From positions 930,001-994,000 of the forward strand of contig JACSVZ010000037.1 in assembly GCA_014706295.1 (NCBI GenBank): 64,000 nucleotides of DNA, written 5' to 3'. The position numbers were made by a program, and so were the translations under genes. How positions within the stretch are numbered: the stretch's first letter is position 1; each line of letters begins with the position of its first letter. This DNA is from Lycocorax pyrrhopterus obiensis (Eukaryota > Chordata > Aves > Passeriformes > Paradisaeidae). Below are positions 10,801-22,038 of the stretch, one piece after another. A model generated the notes under the pieces. It worked only from the letters and a program-made list of their open reading frames with translations. It had not been told where the DNA came from and ran no database searches.

Positions 10801-13800
10801 CGGGAGGAGGTGGCCCAGCTGCAGGAGGAGGTCCACCTGCTCCGGCAAATGAAGGAAATGCTGACGAAGGACCTGGAGGAGACGCACGGCAGCAAGTCCC
10901 CGGAGGTGCTCTCGGCCACCGAGCTGAAGGTGCAGCTGGCGCAGAAGGAGCAGGAGCTGGCGCGTGCCAAGGAGGCTCTGCAGGGTAAGGGCTGCACCTC
11001 CCTCTGCTGCACCTCTCCCCGGCACCCTAAACTTTCAAAAAGTTGGTTAATGAGGAAAGGAAAAGCCATCCTTTTCACTTGGACTCTGCAGAGTGCATTC
11101 ACCAGGCGCTCATCACGGGGGTTTGGTGTTCCTGGGACCCCCTGCTCTCCTGCCCCAGGAAGGGGTGATGTCGAGCTGGGAAGGACTGGGGTGCAGCGAT
11201 GGGCTGGGAAATGAGATGTGAGGGCTGATTGCAGCACTGCAAAGGAATTCCTCCACAGCTGTAGAGCAGAGCCAAAGCAGCAGCTGAAATGCAGCTGGAG
11301 GTGGGAGTGGGTTGGATTTGAGCCCCTCGGACTTGTAGGAGGGAAGCAGCGAGTTTCCTGGTGACTGCAACTTTCCTTATCCCACATGGAGTTACCTCCA
11401 GGTGATGTTCAGGTCTCCTCCTTCCTTCATGCCTGCATTTGGGGGTTTTTGTGGCAGTCGGGGCCGTGCTCTCCCTCCCTCACCAGCACAGTAAGCCCCG
11501 AGACTGGGGTGTGTGGAGCAAAATACAACATTGCAGCTTTTCCACTCTAAAACCAAGCTGACAATAAATCCAGGCAGGATGGTTTGTTAGCTGGAGCTGG
11601 GGGATGATCCTGAGCAGGGAAGGCTCTCACGTGTCAAACCCTGGCAGCGCCGCAGCTCTAAATATCATCTCAAATCCCCAACATACCGAGTATAACTTGC
11701 ACTTGTCAGCTCGTGTTTGTGGATTATGAGGAGAAGCTGTCAAAAGTTTTCAGGCTCAGAGGCTGAGCGGCACGTGGGGAGCTGTGGGGCCTCTGCATCT
11801 CCCCCTGTCCGGGATGCCGAGATGCTCGGAGGCGCAGGGAATTGGGCTGAGTCAGTATTTGGGGAAGAGATTTCAGAAAATTTTATGTTAGCACTCTCTG
11901 ATGTACAAAAACATCCCTGTATATCAGCAACAGCCAAAATATCTCCAAATCCTGCCTCCCCCAAGCCACCAGTGCACCCTCCAGCAGCAGGAAATGCTCT
12001 GGGTTGATAGAACTGTAATTGGAGGAGAAAAATCTTAATTAGGGAATATTTGCTCTGTGTGGATGGGGCGGGGGGAGAAGTGCTGATAAATGCAAAATGC
12101 AGAAAAGCAGAACTATTATAATACTAGTTACAAAAAAAAAAACAACATAAGAGTAAGAAGTCATCTAAGAAGCTCTAATGAGGTCATATGTGCTTCTGTG
12201 GAGGATAGTCCAGAGAAAAAGTGAGTTTGGCTTGAAAATTGTGAGTATTTAAGGAATAATGCTGAGGTTTTATTGGGCTTTTATTTGCCACTATTCGAGC
12301 CTCTGAGCTTGGTTTTCCAGGACTTCTCTGCAGGTGTGGTGGCTAGGAAGAGAGAATCTCAGTTGGCACTTGGATGGGCACATAGCAAGAAGCTTTTTTC
12401 AGTTGATGCTCCTTCCCCATCCTGCAATATTGAGAAGCTTTTGTGGTTTTTGGGAAAGTTGTCCGGGCTGGATCTGGGCTGGAGGCTCTGGGCAGCAGAG
12501 CAGGCTTGGCAACAGTGACTGAGACGGATAACTTGAAAACGGGATCAGCAGCTGGAGGGGAAAAAAATCCTTTTTCCTTTCCGTGAAAAATTGTCCATAG
12601 AGAAATGTAGCCAAAAATGGAGGGAAAACGGCGCCTGGTGCCTCTTTCTGCCAGGGGAGACAGATCTGCTGACAGACACACTGGGGAAATCATGGCTCTG
12701 TAGTAAGGAACTGCGGGATAAGGCCGTGCCAGGAGCACAGGGAAGCTTGGCCACGCTGTCCTGGAGTTTAGGGATCTGTGTCAGTTGTGTCCTGCAGCCA
12801 GAGAGCATCTCCCAAGAGCAGCTCCGTCCTCACAGCCTGCATCCCTGCATCCCTGCATCCCCAGCCCCACGTCCTCACCAAAGGATGTCCCACATCCAGC
12901 AGCACTGGCCTCAGCATCCCTGCGCCTGCAGCATCCCTGCTCCCACAGCATCTCTGCACCTGCAGCATCCCTGCCCTGCAGCATCCCTGCGCCTGCAGCA
13001 TCCCTGCCCCTGCAGCATCCCTGCTCCCACAGCATCCCTGCGCCTGCAGCATCCCTGCACCTGCAGCATCCCTGCCCTCAGCATGCCTGCCCCTGCAGCA
13101 TCCCTGCGCCTGCAGCATCCCTGCACCTGCAGCTTCCCTGCGCCTGCAGCATCCCTGCACCTGCAGCATCCCTGCCCTCAGCATCCCTGCACCTGCAGCA
13201 TCCCTGCTCCCACAGCATCCCTGCCCCTGCAGCATCCCTGCCCCTGCAGCATCCCTGTGCCTGCAGCATCCCTGCGCCTGCAGCATCCCTGTGCCTGCAG
13301 CTTCCCTGTGCTGCAGCATCCCTGCTCCCACAGCATCCCTGCACCTGCAGCATCCCTGTGCCTGCAGCATCCCTGCGCCTGCAGCATCCCTGTGCTTGCA
13401 GCAGCCCTGCCCCTGCAGCAGCCCATGATCCGTGGTGGGTCCTGTGGAATGTCATTAGCAGATAAATTATATGGAAATCTGTCATCGTTGCTGGCTCTGA
13501 GCCTGGAAGTGCAGCGCAGCTGGTTCAGATGGATCTTGGCTCGCCGGGCCATGCTGCAGAGGGAAGCAGAGAGGGTTTGCTGGTCGGGTTTGCTTTTTGG
13601 GGCTCCAGCAGTTTTTAAGAGCCTTTATTGTGCACAGCCACACAGGTTTTGGTTTGTGATGGTCTTGGCAGAGGGTGGGTTCATTGTCCCCCTTTGGAGG
13701 TGCATTTCCAGCCCTTCCCAACAGCATTTGGCACAGGGATAAAGCTGATAAGCCTGTGCTGCATCTTCCCTGTGCTGCACTAACAAGTCCTTGCCGTGGA

Positions 13801-16800
13801 GGGAAGGAGCAAGGATCTGGCCCAGCACAGGATGCTCTGCAAGAGCAACTCGACCAGTTTCTTCATTTCTGTCAGCATGTGCTTTGTTCATCTTTATTCC
13901 ACTTTTTCCTGGGCTAATCCCATCTCTTGCACTTTTTTTAATCCATTAACATCCAATTAAAATCCCATAGTGCTACATCCTATAGCCCTCTCCACTTCTG
14001 CCACAGCTGGGACTCTGAATTGTGCTTTCAGCATCAGTGCAGTTATTATTTCCCCTGTCCTGGCTGGAAAGGTATGGATGTGGTCTGGATTTCTGGAGTG
14101 GAAATCCCTGATGGGAGAAGTTGCAGACAGCTTTATTACTGCTGGTCCTGCTGCGGGCAGGGACCGTGCCCAAGCGCCTGGGGGACTCGAGGAGCCTCTT
14201 GGCTGGGTGACATCCATGAGTGTGTGGGCTAATGGCAGAAACCTCATTTCTGGGAAGGTTTATCCAGTCTGCTGGAGCTCGCCTGCGGGATTATCACGCG
14301 GAGAGCAAACCTGGTTTCTGTTTCCTTTTTGAGTGCCAGGGTGGAAACCTCGGGCTGGCTTTCACTGCTGCTTGGAAAGGCACGAACCAACTTCATGTCT
14401 GCTCCACAAATGGGTTGTAGCATGGTTTTCTCCCTCCCTCACCTTCAGCTCAAAGCTGTGACTCCCTGGGAATAGTATTAAGGCTGGGGAAAGCCTCCTA
14501 CAGAGATCCACAGCACCCTCAACTTGCTGCAAGGAGGGGATGGGTAGCAAAGAAATGGACGGACGGGTGTCCCGGTGGACGGATGTCCCAGGAGATGGGG
14601 GTTGCATCAGATGCGTGTCCCAGAAGGATGTGTGGTCTGGCAGATGGGCGTCCCAGGAGACGGGTGTCCCACTGGATGGATGTCCTGACTGATGGATGTC
14701 CCAGCCATGGACCCAGCCAAGGAAGCTGTCTCTACCATAAGGACATGGACCTCTACAGAAAACCTGTTGTTCTCCTTTGAAGACCCATGTTAAGTTTTCA
14801 GGAGTCACTGACCACCTTGTTGACTGCTGGGTCAGGTTTGGAAAGCCCTTGGCTGTTACCAGGTAAATTCCCCCAAGGAGAATTGCCTCACCTAACTTTT
14901 TCCTGAAATTTGACATTGGGCTCCAATTTCCTGCCTGCTCCGTGCCTCCACACACCCAGGAGCGAGTGCTGGCTCTGCCTGGCACCACGGAATGCTGATG
15001 TTTTCAACGTCAAGATCTTCCTGACGGTGACGGCTGCGCCCGGGGACCGCACGTGCCTCTTTAATTGCAAAGCAAGGAGCAGCACTGCGATCCCGATTTT
15101 GTGGGTTAGTCATGGTGACAGTATTGGATTTCATGGTTGGGAGGAAAAAACAGGAGAAATTAAGTAGATGTTAATGGGACAGGATGGGTTTGCACATTCC
15201 TGTTGCGCGGGGCATCGCTGGGGTTCCAGCGGTGCTCCCCGAGGATGCTCTTCCCTGCATTAGAAAATAAGTGTGTGATTCAGTAAGTGATGAAGTCAGC
15301 TCTGATTCTGTTCCTGGCGTGAAAATTCACGTTGTATGGGGTGAGAGAAGGACTCGGAAGTGAACGGGAGTCACAGGAAGCTGCTCTTTGGAGTTCAGGG
15401 GTGTGCTGCATCATCTGCCAGTGCCCTGGTGTGTGTCTGGGCTCTGCTACCTCATCCCAGGAATGTGAAACTGGGCAGAGATGCTGCTTCTATGGTTCAA
15501 ACAGTACATTTTCATCTAATATCACATAATCAATGTAGTCAAACTAATTATTACTCATACATCCTCCAAGGGATCCTCGGCTGGACGGTGTGGCCTCCAC
15601 CTTGTAGGGCCAGGGGTTGGACATCAATAATCCTCGTGGGTCCCTTCCACGTCAGGATGTTCTATAATTGATATCCCCTTAATCTGATATTATTAATTTC
15701 AAAGGGGGAAGGCAGTATTTGTCTCCCAGGGAGATGCCTGGGTTTAGGATACAGGAGCTAATTCCCAGCTGGAAGCTGTTGGATGGTGAGATCAGACCGG
15801 GGCCCATGGGGTGGTGACACTTGCAGTGGTGGCATCACTGGGTGGTTCCAGCCCTGCTGCTGTCCCAGACAAGGCTGTGCCTCTGCAGTGGAGCGACTGG
15901 ATTTTGGCTCCTCACGTAGAGCTGGGAATAAAAGGCGCTGAGGGGGTGGGTTTTTAATTGTTCTGGCTGCAGGAGGAGCCCAGCGCGGAGCCGGTCCCGT
16001 TAGGTCTCTGTGTCCACCATTCCTCTCCCCAAGGACTGAGGGATGGATCGAGTGGCAGGAGGTGGAAGCTCAAATAACGGGAGCACAGGGTGGCCTGGTG
16101 CAGGTGGGGGTGGTGCTGAGAGCTGGGGGGTTCACCCAGCTCATCCCAACCCGTCTCCCCCATCCCTTGCTGCCGAGGCCGGTGCCGAGCTGCCGAGTCC
16201 AAGGGCGGCTGCTGGGTCCCCCCCACCTTCTGCCGTGTGCTCTGGGGGGGAGGGGAAAATTAATAATGCAAGTGGGAGAAGTACTTTCCACTCATGGTCT
16301 GGGTTTAGGATTTCTTTCCTCTTTTCTTGGGTTTATGAAGAGGTCAGAGGTTTGGCCAGAGCGCACCGTGCCGATGGGCTGGGGGAGTTTATTTGGATAC
16401 TTGTGGAGGTTTGGGATACAGAAACCTGGCCCTTGGTCATCAGATTAAAGGAAAAAGCCATTTCACCTCCTCAGATGGCCCTGTTAGACAGGGGAAATCT
16501 GCTTTATTCCTCCTTGGCTGGCCATGGATTGCAAAGGCTCGTTTTCCCCGACCGAGTAATTAGCTGGGCTTGTTTGCTAAGGACGAATTAAGCTGCTGCA
16601 GCAAGTGGGGCTCGGTCCAGGAGCTGCTGGCAGCCCTCACAGCTCACTTCTGCCTCACTTTTTATTTTTCTCCTGCCTTTTTCAATTAATTTCCTATTAA
16701 TTTGGTTTGGAATGAAGTTCTCAAATGACTGATAAATCTTCTTTAAGCTTAGGAGCTAATCGGTCTTGGAGGAAGGAGAGTAATAGAGGGGAGGAAAAAA

Positions 16801-19800
16801 AGTGTGTTAATTTCAGCAAATCTCTCAAATATGAAATGAAACAAATGGTAAATTGTCCTGTTGGGTTAATAGGAAAAAATCTGCTCTTTCAATACCCAAA
16901 CCTCATCATCTTCTTGTAATACTGATACACTGGCATAAATATTGGTAAATATTAGTATATCAATATATATTCAACCTTGGGAGATAGTTGCCCTTCTTCT
17001 AACAGTACTTCAGAGCATTTTGGGTTTTTTTTGTTGGCAAGTGATTAAGAGTTTTCTGTAAATCTTTAAGGGCCATGAACGCTGCCACTAATTAAAGGAG
17101 TTTGTATGCTATAGGGGACTCACTATTTAATTAAATTCATTAGGAGCCTTTTGTCGCCTCCAGCATGAGAGATTGGCAAATGTGACTTAAACTTTTATAA
17201 GAGCCTCACAGTATCCTTGAGGAAATTAAATTTTACATTTTACATATATAGATATATATGTGTCTGTGGGGTCTGGATCTCACCCCTGTATGGCTCAGTC
17301 AACTTATCATTAATTTTTCTTTTTTAGCAAGTTTTTAGTTCCTGTGAAAGAACTGGGCAGGGGAAGGTGGTGGTTAAGTACACACAGGCAGTGGGAAAGG
17401 GCTTTTTCAAAGACATGGACGTGGCTGTGATTGTTTTTAGAGGGTTTCTGTAGTAATTTCCTAAGATGGGAAAAAACTAAGGGAAGTCCCGGTGTCGGAA
17501 GGGGCTGAGTTGTCCCAGGAGGAGTCGTGTTCATTGAAATGGGCAAGGAAGACTCCCAAGAGTGCCTTGTCACAGGACAATGTGAATTTTTGCAGCATTT
17601 CCTACCTCATTTTCTGTGTTCTGATTTATCTCCAGTGCTTAATGGCAGAATAGTTGGTCCAAAGAGTTTAATCTCTTGCATAAAAACAGATAACAGATAA
17701 AAATCTCTGTAGTCCCAAACATCTCCCTCTTCTCCTACTATTTAGTCTGGTTTTTTCCCCATCTTTTTCTCCTCTCACCTGCAAACCCCTCCTTTCCTTA
17801 CAGCTCCATTCCAAGCACTTGTTTTATTGTTCATCTTCCCAGCACACACTTGGAGTAAGAAACAGTAAAAAAAGTAGAGTAAAACCTGTGCACAGAAGTT
17901 CTCACCTGAGTAAGGCAGTTCTCGAGGCTGTGGTTGTGACAAGCTGGGGTGGGATGTGGGAGCTGCACAGAGCTGGATGGGGGGGCTGCTCTGATTTTGG
18001 GGTTTATTCCAGCACGTCTGCGGGGCTGGGTGATCCCTGTTACCAGGTTATTCCGCCTGAGGGTGCCTGGGGGCTTCACTGCACATCAAATAATGATGCT
18101 CTCCCTGCTTACACGCAGGTGGAAATGCCTTTTGAGGGTTCCCAGCCAGAGGAGGGTGGGAGCAGAGCTCCCCTGTGCTGGGTGAAGGCAAAGGCTCAAA
18201 GCCAAGGGTGCCAAAGGTGCGTGAAGGAAATTAATTCCCCTTTCAGAGTGCCACAGTCATGGTTTCCTTGTATTTCTTACGTTGTCTTTATCCCCCACGT
18301 GCTGAGAGGAGCCCAAAGGCACCTTACGGTGCAGTTTAAACCCTTGGATGAAGTGACTCATTACAGGGGGTAGAAAACACAGCGTGGGCTGAAACACTCA
18401 CCGTGATTTCTGTAATCTGATGGGAAAGGGTTGGATGTGTGCATGGAGACAGGTCCCACTCGTGGTGCTGCATCATCTTCTGGCAGCTTTTGTGGTAGAC
18501 ATCCCCTGGTGGCTTCGGGGTTGTTTTTTTCTGGAGACTTGGGGGGCATTTAGGATTTTTTTATAATACAAACAACAACTTGCAAGACTCAGTGATTCCA
18601 TACGATGAGTGCAGGGAGAGTTGGAGGGGCACAGGGTGTTTCACAGCATCCCACTCCCTCAGCAGCAGCACTTGCCCAGGGTAGAAAAGCAGGAATATAT
18701 AATGAAATATTTGGGATCTGATTCCTAAACTGGGCATTAGTTTGGTGGAGTGGGGTGTATCTGGAGCAGGGAGCCACAGGGCACTTCTGCAGCACTGCCA
18801 AGGATCAGGTTCAGTACTGGGTAAAATGGTCCAGAAATGACTGAAATTCCTTGTCCTACGTGAGGTTTCTGTGAGATCTCTCCCTGGATTGCCAGCCTCC
18901 CACAGCTGTCCCTGGCTCAATGGTCAGCGAGCGTCCCTCACTGGTGCAATGAGGAGGGAAAACATGAAGGTTTTGGGTTCCTCTCAGGGCTGTTGAAACA
19001 CCCATCATGTCCCACGATGCCTCTGCTCCATCCCCTCATCCCGACACAGCATCACGGAGCTGGAAGGGGACCCTCGGGGAGCCGTGCCCTGGGCTCGTGG
19101 GAGCGCTGCCGGAATCCGCCTCGCTGCTAAAAATAAACCGGTTGTGGTTTATTTATCCTGGAGAGGGAGCAGCAGGTTTTCCTGCGCCGGGCCCCGAGGC
19201 TGAGGCAGCAGTTTTGCTCCCAAACCTCCTTTTCCAGGGTCTGAGCCGCCCCTTGGAGGATGGGCAGTGGTGAGGAGCCACAGTGGTGGCGTGATGGGCA
19301 TTTTGAGGGGTGCAGCAATGGGGATGAATTGGGCATCTTCTCCCAGCCCAGGCCCTGGGATTGTAATTTTGGTGCTCTTTCCTTGAAAAATTAAAGAATG
19401 GAGTCAAGGGGCTGCCATGCCCCCCATGCTGGAGTCATCCTCTCTCCCACAGCCATGAAAGCCGACCGCAAGCGCTTGAAGGGGGAGAAGACAGACCTGG
19501 TGAGCCAGATGCAGCAGCTGTACGCCACGCTGGAGAGCCGAGAGGAGCAGCTCCGGGACTTCATCCGGAACTACGAGCAGCACAGGAAAGTGAGTGCAGA
19601 GCCCAGCACCATGGCCTCGTGGCACAGAGGGCTGGCAGCAGGTTGAGTGTGAAACCTGGTTTGTAATCGGGCAAAATCCCACTAAAGCCCCAGCTGGGCT
19701 CTGCTGGAGTTGGGATGGACCACAGCAGGTTAAGGTTAAATAAATGCTGGAGGAAATAGAGCCAGACCTGGGGAATTTGATGTAATTTTAACCAGGTGCA

Positions 19801-22038
19801 CAGTGAGCACTGCTTTTTGGACCGGCTGCATTCTGGATCTCCCCAAAAAGGGTTGACATTCCTGCCAGCACAGGGCTCTTGTGACACCTGAAGATACTGC
19901 TCGTGGTTGGGTGGTCCCCAAGGGGGTTGTGACAGAGGGATTTTTAGTAGCATGTGGATTTTCCCTTCCTGATGGCCACCCCCTGTCCCGGCAGGAGAGC
20001 GAGGACGCAGTGAAAGCCCTGGCGAAGGAGAAGGACCTCCTGGAGCGGGAGAAGTGGGAGCTGCGGCGGCAGGCCAAGGAAGCCACGGACCACGCCAGCG
20101 CCCTCCGCTCCCAGCTCGACCTGAAGGACAACCGCATGAAGGAGCTGGAGGCCGAGCTGGCCATGGTGAGCTGGCTAATTAATAGAGATCTGAGTGCTGC
20201 AGTGGTTGCACTACTGCAATACTGAGAGGAAAAAACTCCATCTCTCAAAAGGAGTTTGATATCTTTGGCACAGGGAACATCACTCAAAAATAGCTTGATA
20301 TCCGTGGCACGGGGAGCGGCACAGTTTGGATCTGTGCTTGCCCAGGGGAGGGTGGGTTTGCTGTGCAGTGTGTTGCTGCTTGTTCTGCTGCTCCAGGAGA
20401 TGTTCATATGGTTTTCCCGCTCCATCACCACCACCCCGATGTCCTTCCCCAGGCCAAGCAGTCCCTGGCTACGCTGACCAAGGACGTGCCCAAGCGCCAT
20501 TCCTTGGCCATGCCGGGCGAGACGGTGCTGAACGGCAACCAGGAGTGGGTGATGCAGGCTGACCTCCCGCTGACCGCCGCCATCCGGCAGAGCCAGCAGA
20601 CCCTCTACCACTCACACCCCCAGCACTCGGCGGACCGGCAAGGTGGGCACCCCGTGGATCGGGACACGGGCAAGTTCTCAGGGCCAAACCCCTTCTGGGG
20701 AGGAAAGTTGGTCGAAACCACTCCCCCCAGATATGTTTATGGAAGTGCATCAGAGGCTTTGCTGGTGTTGACTCCCCGTTTTCCCCGTGCCTTCCAGCGG
20801 TCAGAGTGAGCCCCTGTCATTCCCGGCAGCCGTCCATCATCTCCGACGCCTCCGCGGCCGAGGGCGACCGGTCGTCCACGCCGAGTGACATCAACTCGCC
20901 CCGGCATCGAACGCACTCGCTCTGCAACGTAAGGCCCTGCCTGGTGGGGGCTTTGGTGCCCTGCTTTGGGGAGGTGGGCTCTGGGGATTCTGCGGGGCCT
21001 CTGCTTCCCAAAACAGCGTTGGGTTTGGAGTGGGGGGCACGTTGGGGCTTGGCTGACCTGCAAAGCTGCTGCCCTGGGGTTTGTCCCAGCCCCACTGTGG
21101 TTCAGCTGCACAAGCACGCTGCCTTTTGCCGTGGGGGTGGATGGTCTCAGGCTGTGTCGGGGTTGATTCAATGGATCCATCTCCTTGTGCCGTAGGGGGA
21201 CAGTCCCGGACCGGTACAGAAGAACTTGCACAATCCAATCGTACAGGTAGGGCACAAATCCTCTCAAATCCTGCTTGTGAGACCCCTTCCTGTGCTAGAA
21301 AGTACTTGAAGGTGGCGGGGAGGGTCAGAGGCACCGATTTGGGATGAATGGAAGTCATCCTGAATTGTAAGGCTGGGATGTCACATATTCCCGTAATTTG
21401 CCCCAAAGCCCAGGTAATGCCACAGGCATTCACTGAGCTCAGGCCTATCGCAATGTTGGTTTTTATAAGGCCCAGCCAAAGCAGGTTATTCTTCTGTATT
21501 TGGCCCTAAAAACTGGGATATTTTTGCAATCCAGGCAGATGCTCTGACCATTTATTCTCAGAGCTGGAATCCTGATCCAGTTGAATTAAGAGGCCAGAAT
21601 CCCAGAAATGTGGAGAGGGGACCCAATTTCACTGCAAATTCCACCACACAGGTTTCAGGAATATTACTGTATTTTCATCCAGGATCTTAACATTACTTTG
21701 GACATGGATGAAAAAATTTTGTGGCATCCAGATGCAAGTATTTTTTGGGACCTGAAACCAAAAATTTTTTGGGACTGGGACCACACGGTCCGTTATCCTT
21801 GGTGTGAGGGAAGGGGAAAAATAGTGAAGGAAAAGCTGGTTGCCCAAACTTGTGTCTTCTCCTCCCACAGTCTCTAGAAGACCTGGAAGACCAAAAACGG
21901 AAAAAGAAGAAAGAGAAGATGGGCTTTGGCTCCATCTCCAGGGTGTTTGCCCGGGGGAAGCAGCGCAAGTCCCTCGATCCCGGTCTCTTCGACGGGACGG
22001 CCCCCGACTACTACATCGAGGAGGACGCGGACTGGTGA
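4316..22038 (+). CDS. KAZN: KAZN (kazrin), short-type isoform, eight coding exons
   Basis: Kazrin is a cytoplasmic scaffold linked to desmosomal periplakin, ARVCF-catenin, Rho signalling and endosome traffic. The exons are 4316-4472, 10793-10984, 19453-19589, 19995-20165, 20453-20642, 20798-20928, 21196-21246 and 21871-22038. Every donor and acceptor is GT-AG and all phases join, giving 398 residues. Residues 53-219 form the coiled coil (LLREEVAQLQEEVHLL to the AELAM segment). Residues 220-326 are Ser/Pro-rich. The end carries a KRKKKKEK basic patch and finishes DYYIEEDADW, the known ending of short kazrin isoforms. Identity of exons 2-8 with mammalian kazrin, as I remember it, is near complete. 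The first exon is assigned only by phase and CpG island. No SAM-domain exons of the long isoform are seen before TMEM51. Confidence 0.93.
5738..6058 (-). mobile_element. CR1 LINE 3' end
   Basis: Reads on the + strand as the reverse of the CR1 3' region: ttggagggagcttaaagccc, then caggcagggacaccttcc, then gggaagaatttcttccta. It extends further into the element than most copies here. Confidence 0.88.
7740..7908 (+). mobile_element. CR1 LINE 3' end
   Basis: Contains the CR1 boxes ccctggaagtgtccaaggcc, ggtgtccctgcccatggcag and gctttaagctcccttccaac, ending at tgattccatg. Confidence 0.88.
7985..8122. repeat. Clustered (TA)n microsatellites
   Basis: Three short runs of alternating T and A (near 7992-8011, 8034-8053 and 8104-8117) are separated by AT-rich sequence. 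They are simple repeats with no gene content. Confidence 0.8.
9231..9670 (+). repeat. 72-bp minisatellite, six copies
   Basis: Units start at 9231, 9303, 9375, 9447, 9534 and 9606 with ccatgcacgtgcaaaggaac or a one-to-two-base variant. The period is exactly 72 bp, except that the fourth unit carries 15 extra bases. Because 72 and 15 are multiples of three, long frames stay open on both strands. The + frame encodes a 24-residue unit containing MHVQRNLRKDKGENP. No start context, splice sites or family similarity support a protein. Confidence 0.9.
9841..9990 (+). mobile_element. CR1 LINE 3' end
   Basis: Contains ccctggaagtgttcaagtcc, ggaaggtgtccctgcccatt and ggtctttaaggtcccttcca, ending ccatgattctctg, the CR1 tail. 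Confidence 0.9.
10793..10984 (+). CDS. KAZN: KAZN exon 2, start of the coiled coil
   Basis: The acceptor follows a strong pyrimidine tract (ctcttcctccag) and the donor is AGG|GTAAGG. It encodes LLREEVAQLQEEVHLLRQ, then MKEMLTKDLEE, then a run rich in Gln/Glu/Lys to KEALQ. This is the heptad-rich kazrin coiled coil. The ATG at 10849 (MKEM) matches the start of the shorter kazrin isoform known from mammals, so a transcript starting just upstream could use it. Confidence 0.95.
12835..13425. repeat. 17-bp minisatellite (cagcatccctgcNcctg)
   Basis: About 30 units of cagcatccctgcgcctg, with g/a/c/t variation at one position and some 12-14-bp short units. The period of 17 is not a multiple of three, so each unit shifts frame and every three units give a 17-residue peptide period. 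There are no stops in any phase of the unit, which explains long overlapping open frames on both strands. They are artefacts of the repeat. Confidence 0.92.
14555..14708. repeat. Degenerate short tandem repeat (ggacgg/gtgtccca units)
   Basis: Repeats of roughly 17-25 bp built from gatggatgtcccaggagac-like words. Divergence between copies is high and there is no coding signal. Confidence 0.7.
15570..15669 (+). mobile_element. Short CR1 LINE 3' tail
   Basis: Only the last 100 bases of a CR1-like end are visible: ggggttggacatcaataatc, cgtgggtcccttccacgtca, gatgttctataatt. More diverged than the other copies. Confidence 0.6.
19453..19589 (+). CDS. KAZN: KAZN exon 3, coiled coil
   Basis: Acceptor tctctcccacag; donor AAA|GTGAGT. 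Encodes MKADRKRLKGEKTDLVSQ followed by MQQLYATLESREEQL and ends NYEQHRK. This is kazrin coiled coil, residues 117-162 of the assembled protein. Confidence 0.96.
19995..20165 (+). CDS. KAZN: KAZN exon 4, coiled coil
   Basis: Acceptor cccggcag; donor ATG|GTGAGC; 171 bases, phase 0 at both ends. Encodes ESEDAVKALAKEKDLLER, then KWELRRQAKEATDHA, ending ELEAELAM. Residues 163-219. The symmetrical phase means it could be skipped without a frameshift. Confidence 0.96.
20453..20642 (+). CDS. KAZN: KAZN exon 5
   Basis: Acceptor gtccttccccag; donor AAG|GTGGGC. Encodes AKQSLATLTKDVPKRHSLAM, then ETVLNGNQEW, ending HSADRQ. This is the region after the coiled coil, residues 220-282. Confidence 0.95.
20798..20928 (+). 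CDS. KAZN: KAZN exon 6, Ser/Pro-rich segment
   Basis: Acceptor gtgccttccag; donor AAC|GTAAGG. Encodes RVSPCHSRQPSIISDASAAE and TPSDINSPRHRTHSLCN. Several SP and RxxS sites suggest phosphorylation. Residues 283-326. Confidence 0.95.
21196..21246 (+). CDS. KAZN: KAZN exon 7, 51-base small exon
   Basis: Acceptor cttgtgccgtag; donor CAG|GTAGGG. Encodes 17 residues, GDSPGPVQKNLHNPIVQ, exactly in phase with both neighbours. The length is divisible by three, so it could be an optional cassette. Confidence 0.93.
21871..22038 (+). CDS. KAZN: KAZN terminal coding exon (short isoform)
   Basis: Acceptor cctcccacag; encodes SLEDLEDQKRKKKKEKMGFG, then a SISRVFARGKQRKSLDPG stretch, and stops TGA after DYYIEEDADW. 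The basic KRKKKKEK run may act in nuclear or membrane localisation. In mammals the long isoform is made by splicing out within the GLFDG codons. Here that spot reads GACG|GGACGG, with no GT. Confidence 0.95.
   Translation, partial: SLEDLEDQKRKKKKEKMGFGSISRVFARGKQRKSLDPGLFDGTAPDYYIEEDADW

Larger units (their letters stand above)
10985..19452 (+). other. KAZN intron 2
   Basis: An 8.5-kb intron holding a 17-bp minisatellite (about 12900-13425), a smaller tandem repeat (14555-14708) and a short CR1 tail (15570-15669). An AT-rich stretch at 16640-17260 is low in repeats and could contain conserved non-coding elements. No additional exon is recognised. Confidence 0.6.

Noticed and set aside
10521..11387. 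A 288-codon minus-strand open frame
   Set aside because: Antisense shadow of KAZN exon 2 and its GC-rich flanks.
12591..13742. A 383-codon + strand open frame and several antisense frames over 12.77-13.5 kb
   Set aside because: They are produced by the 17-bp minisatellite, which lacks stops in every phase. There are no splice sites or homology.
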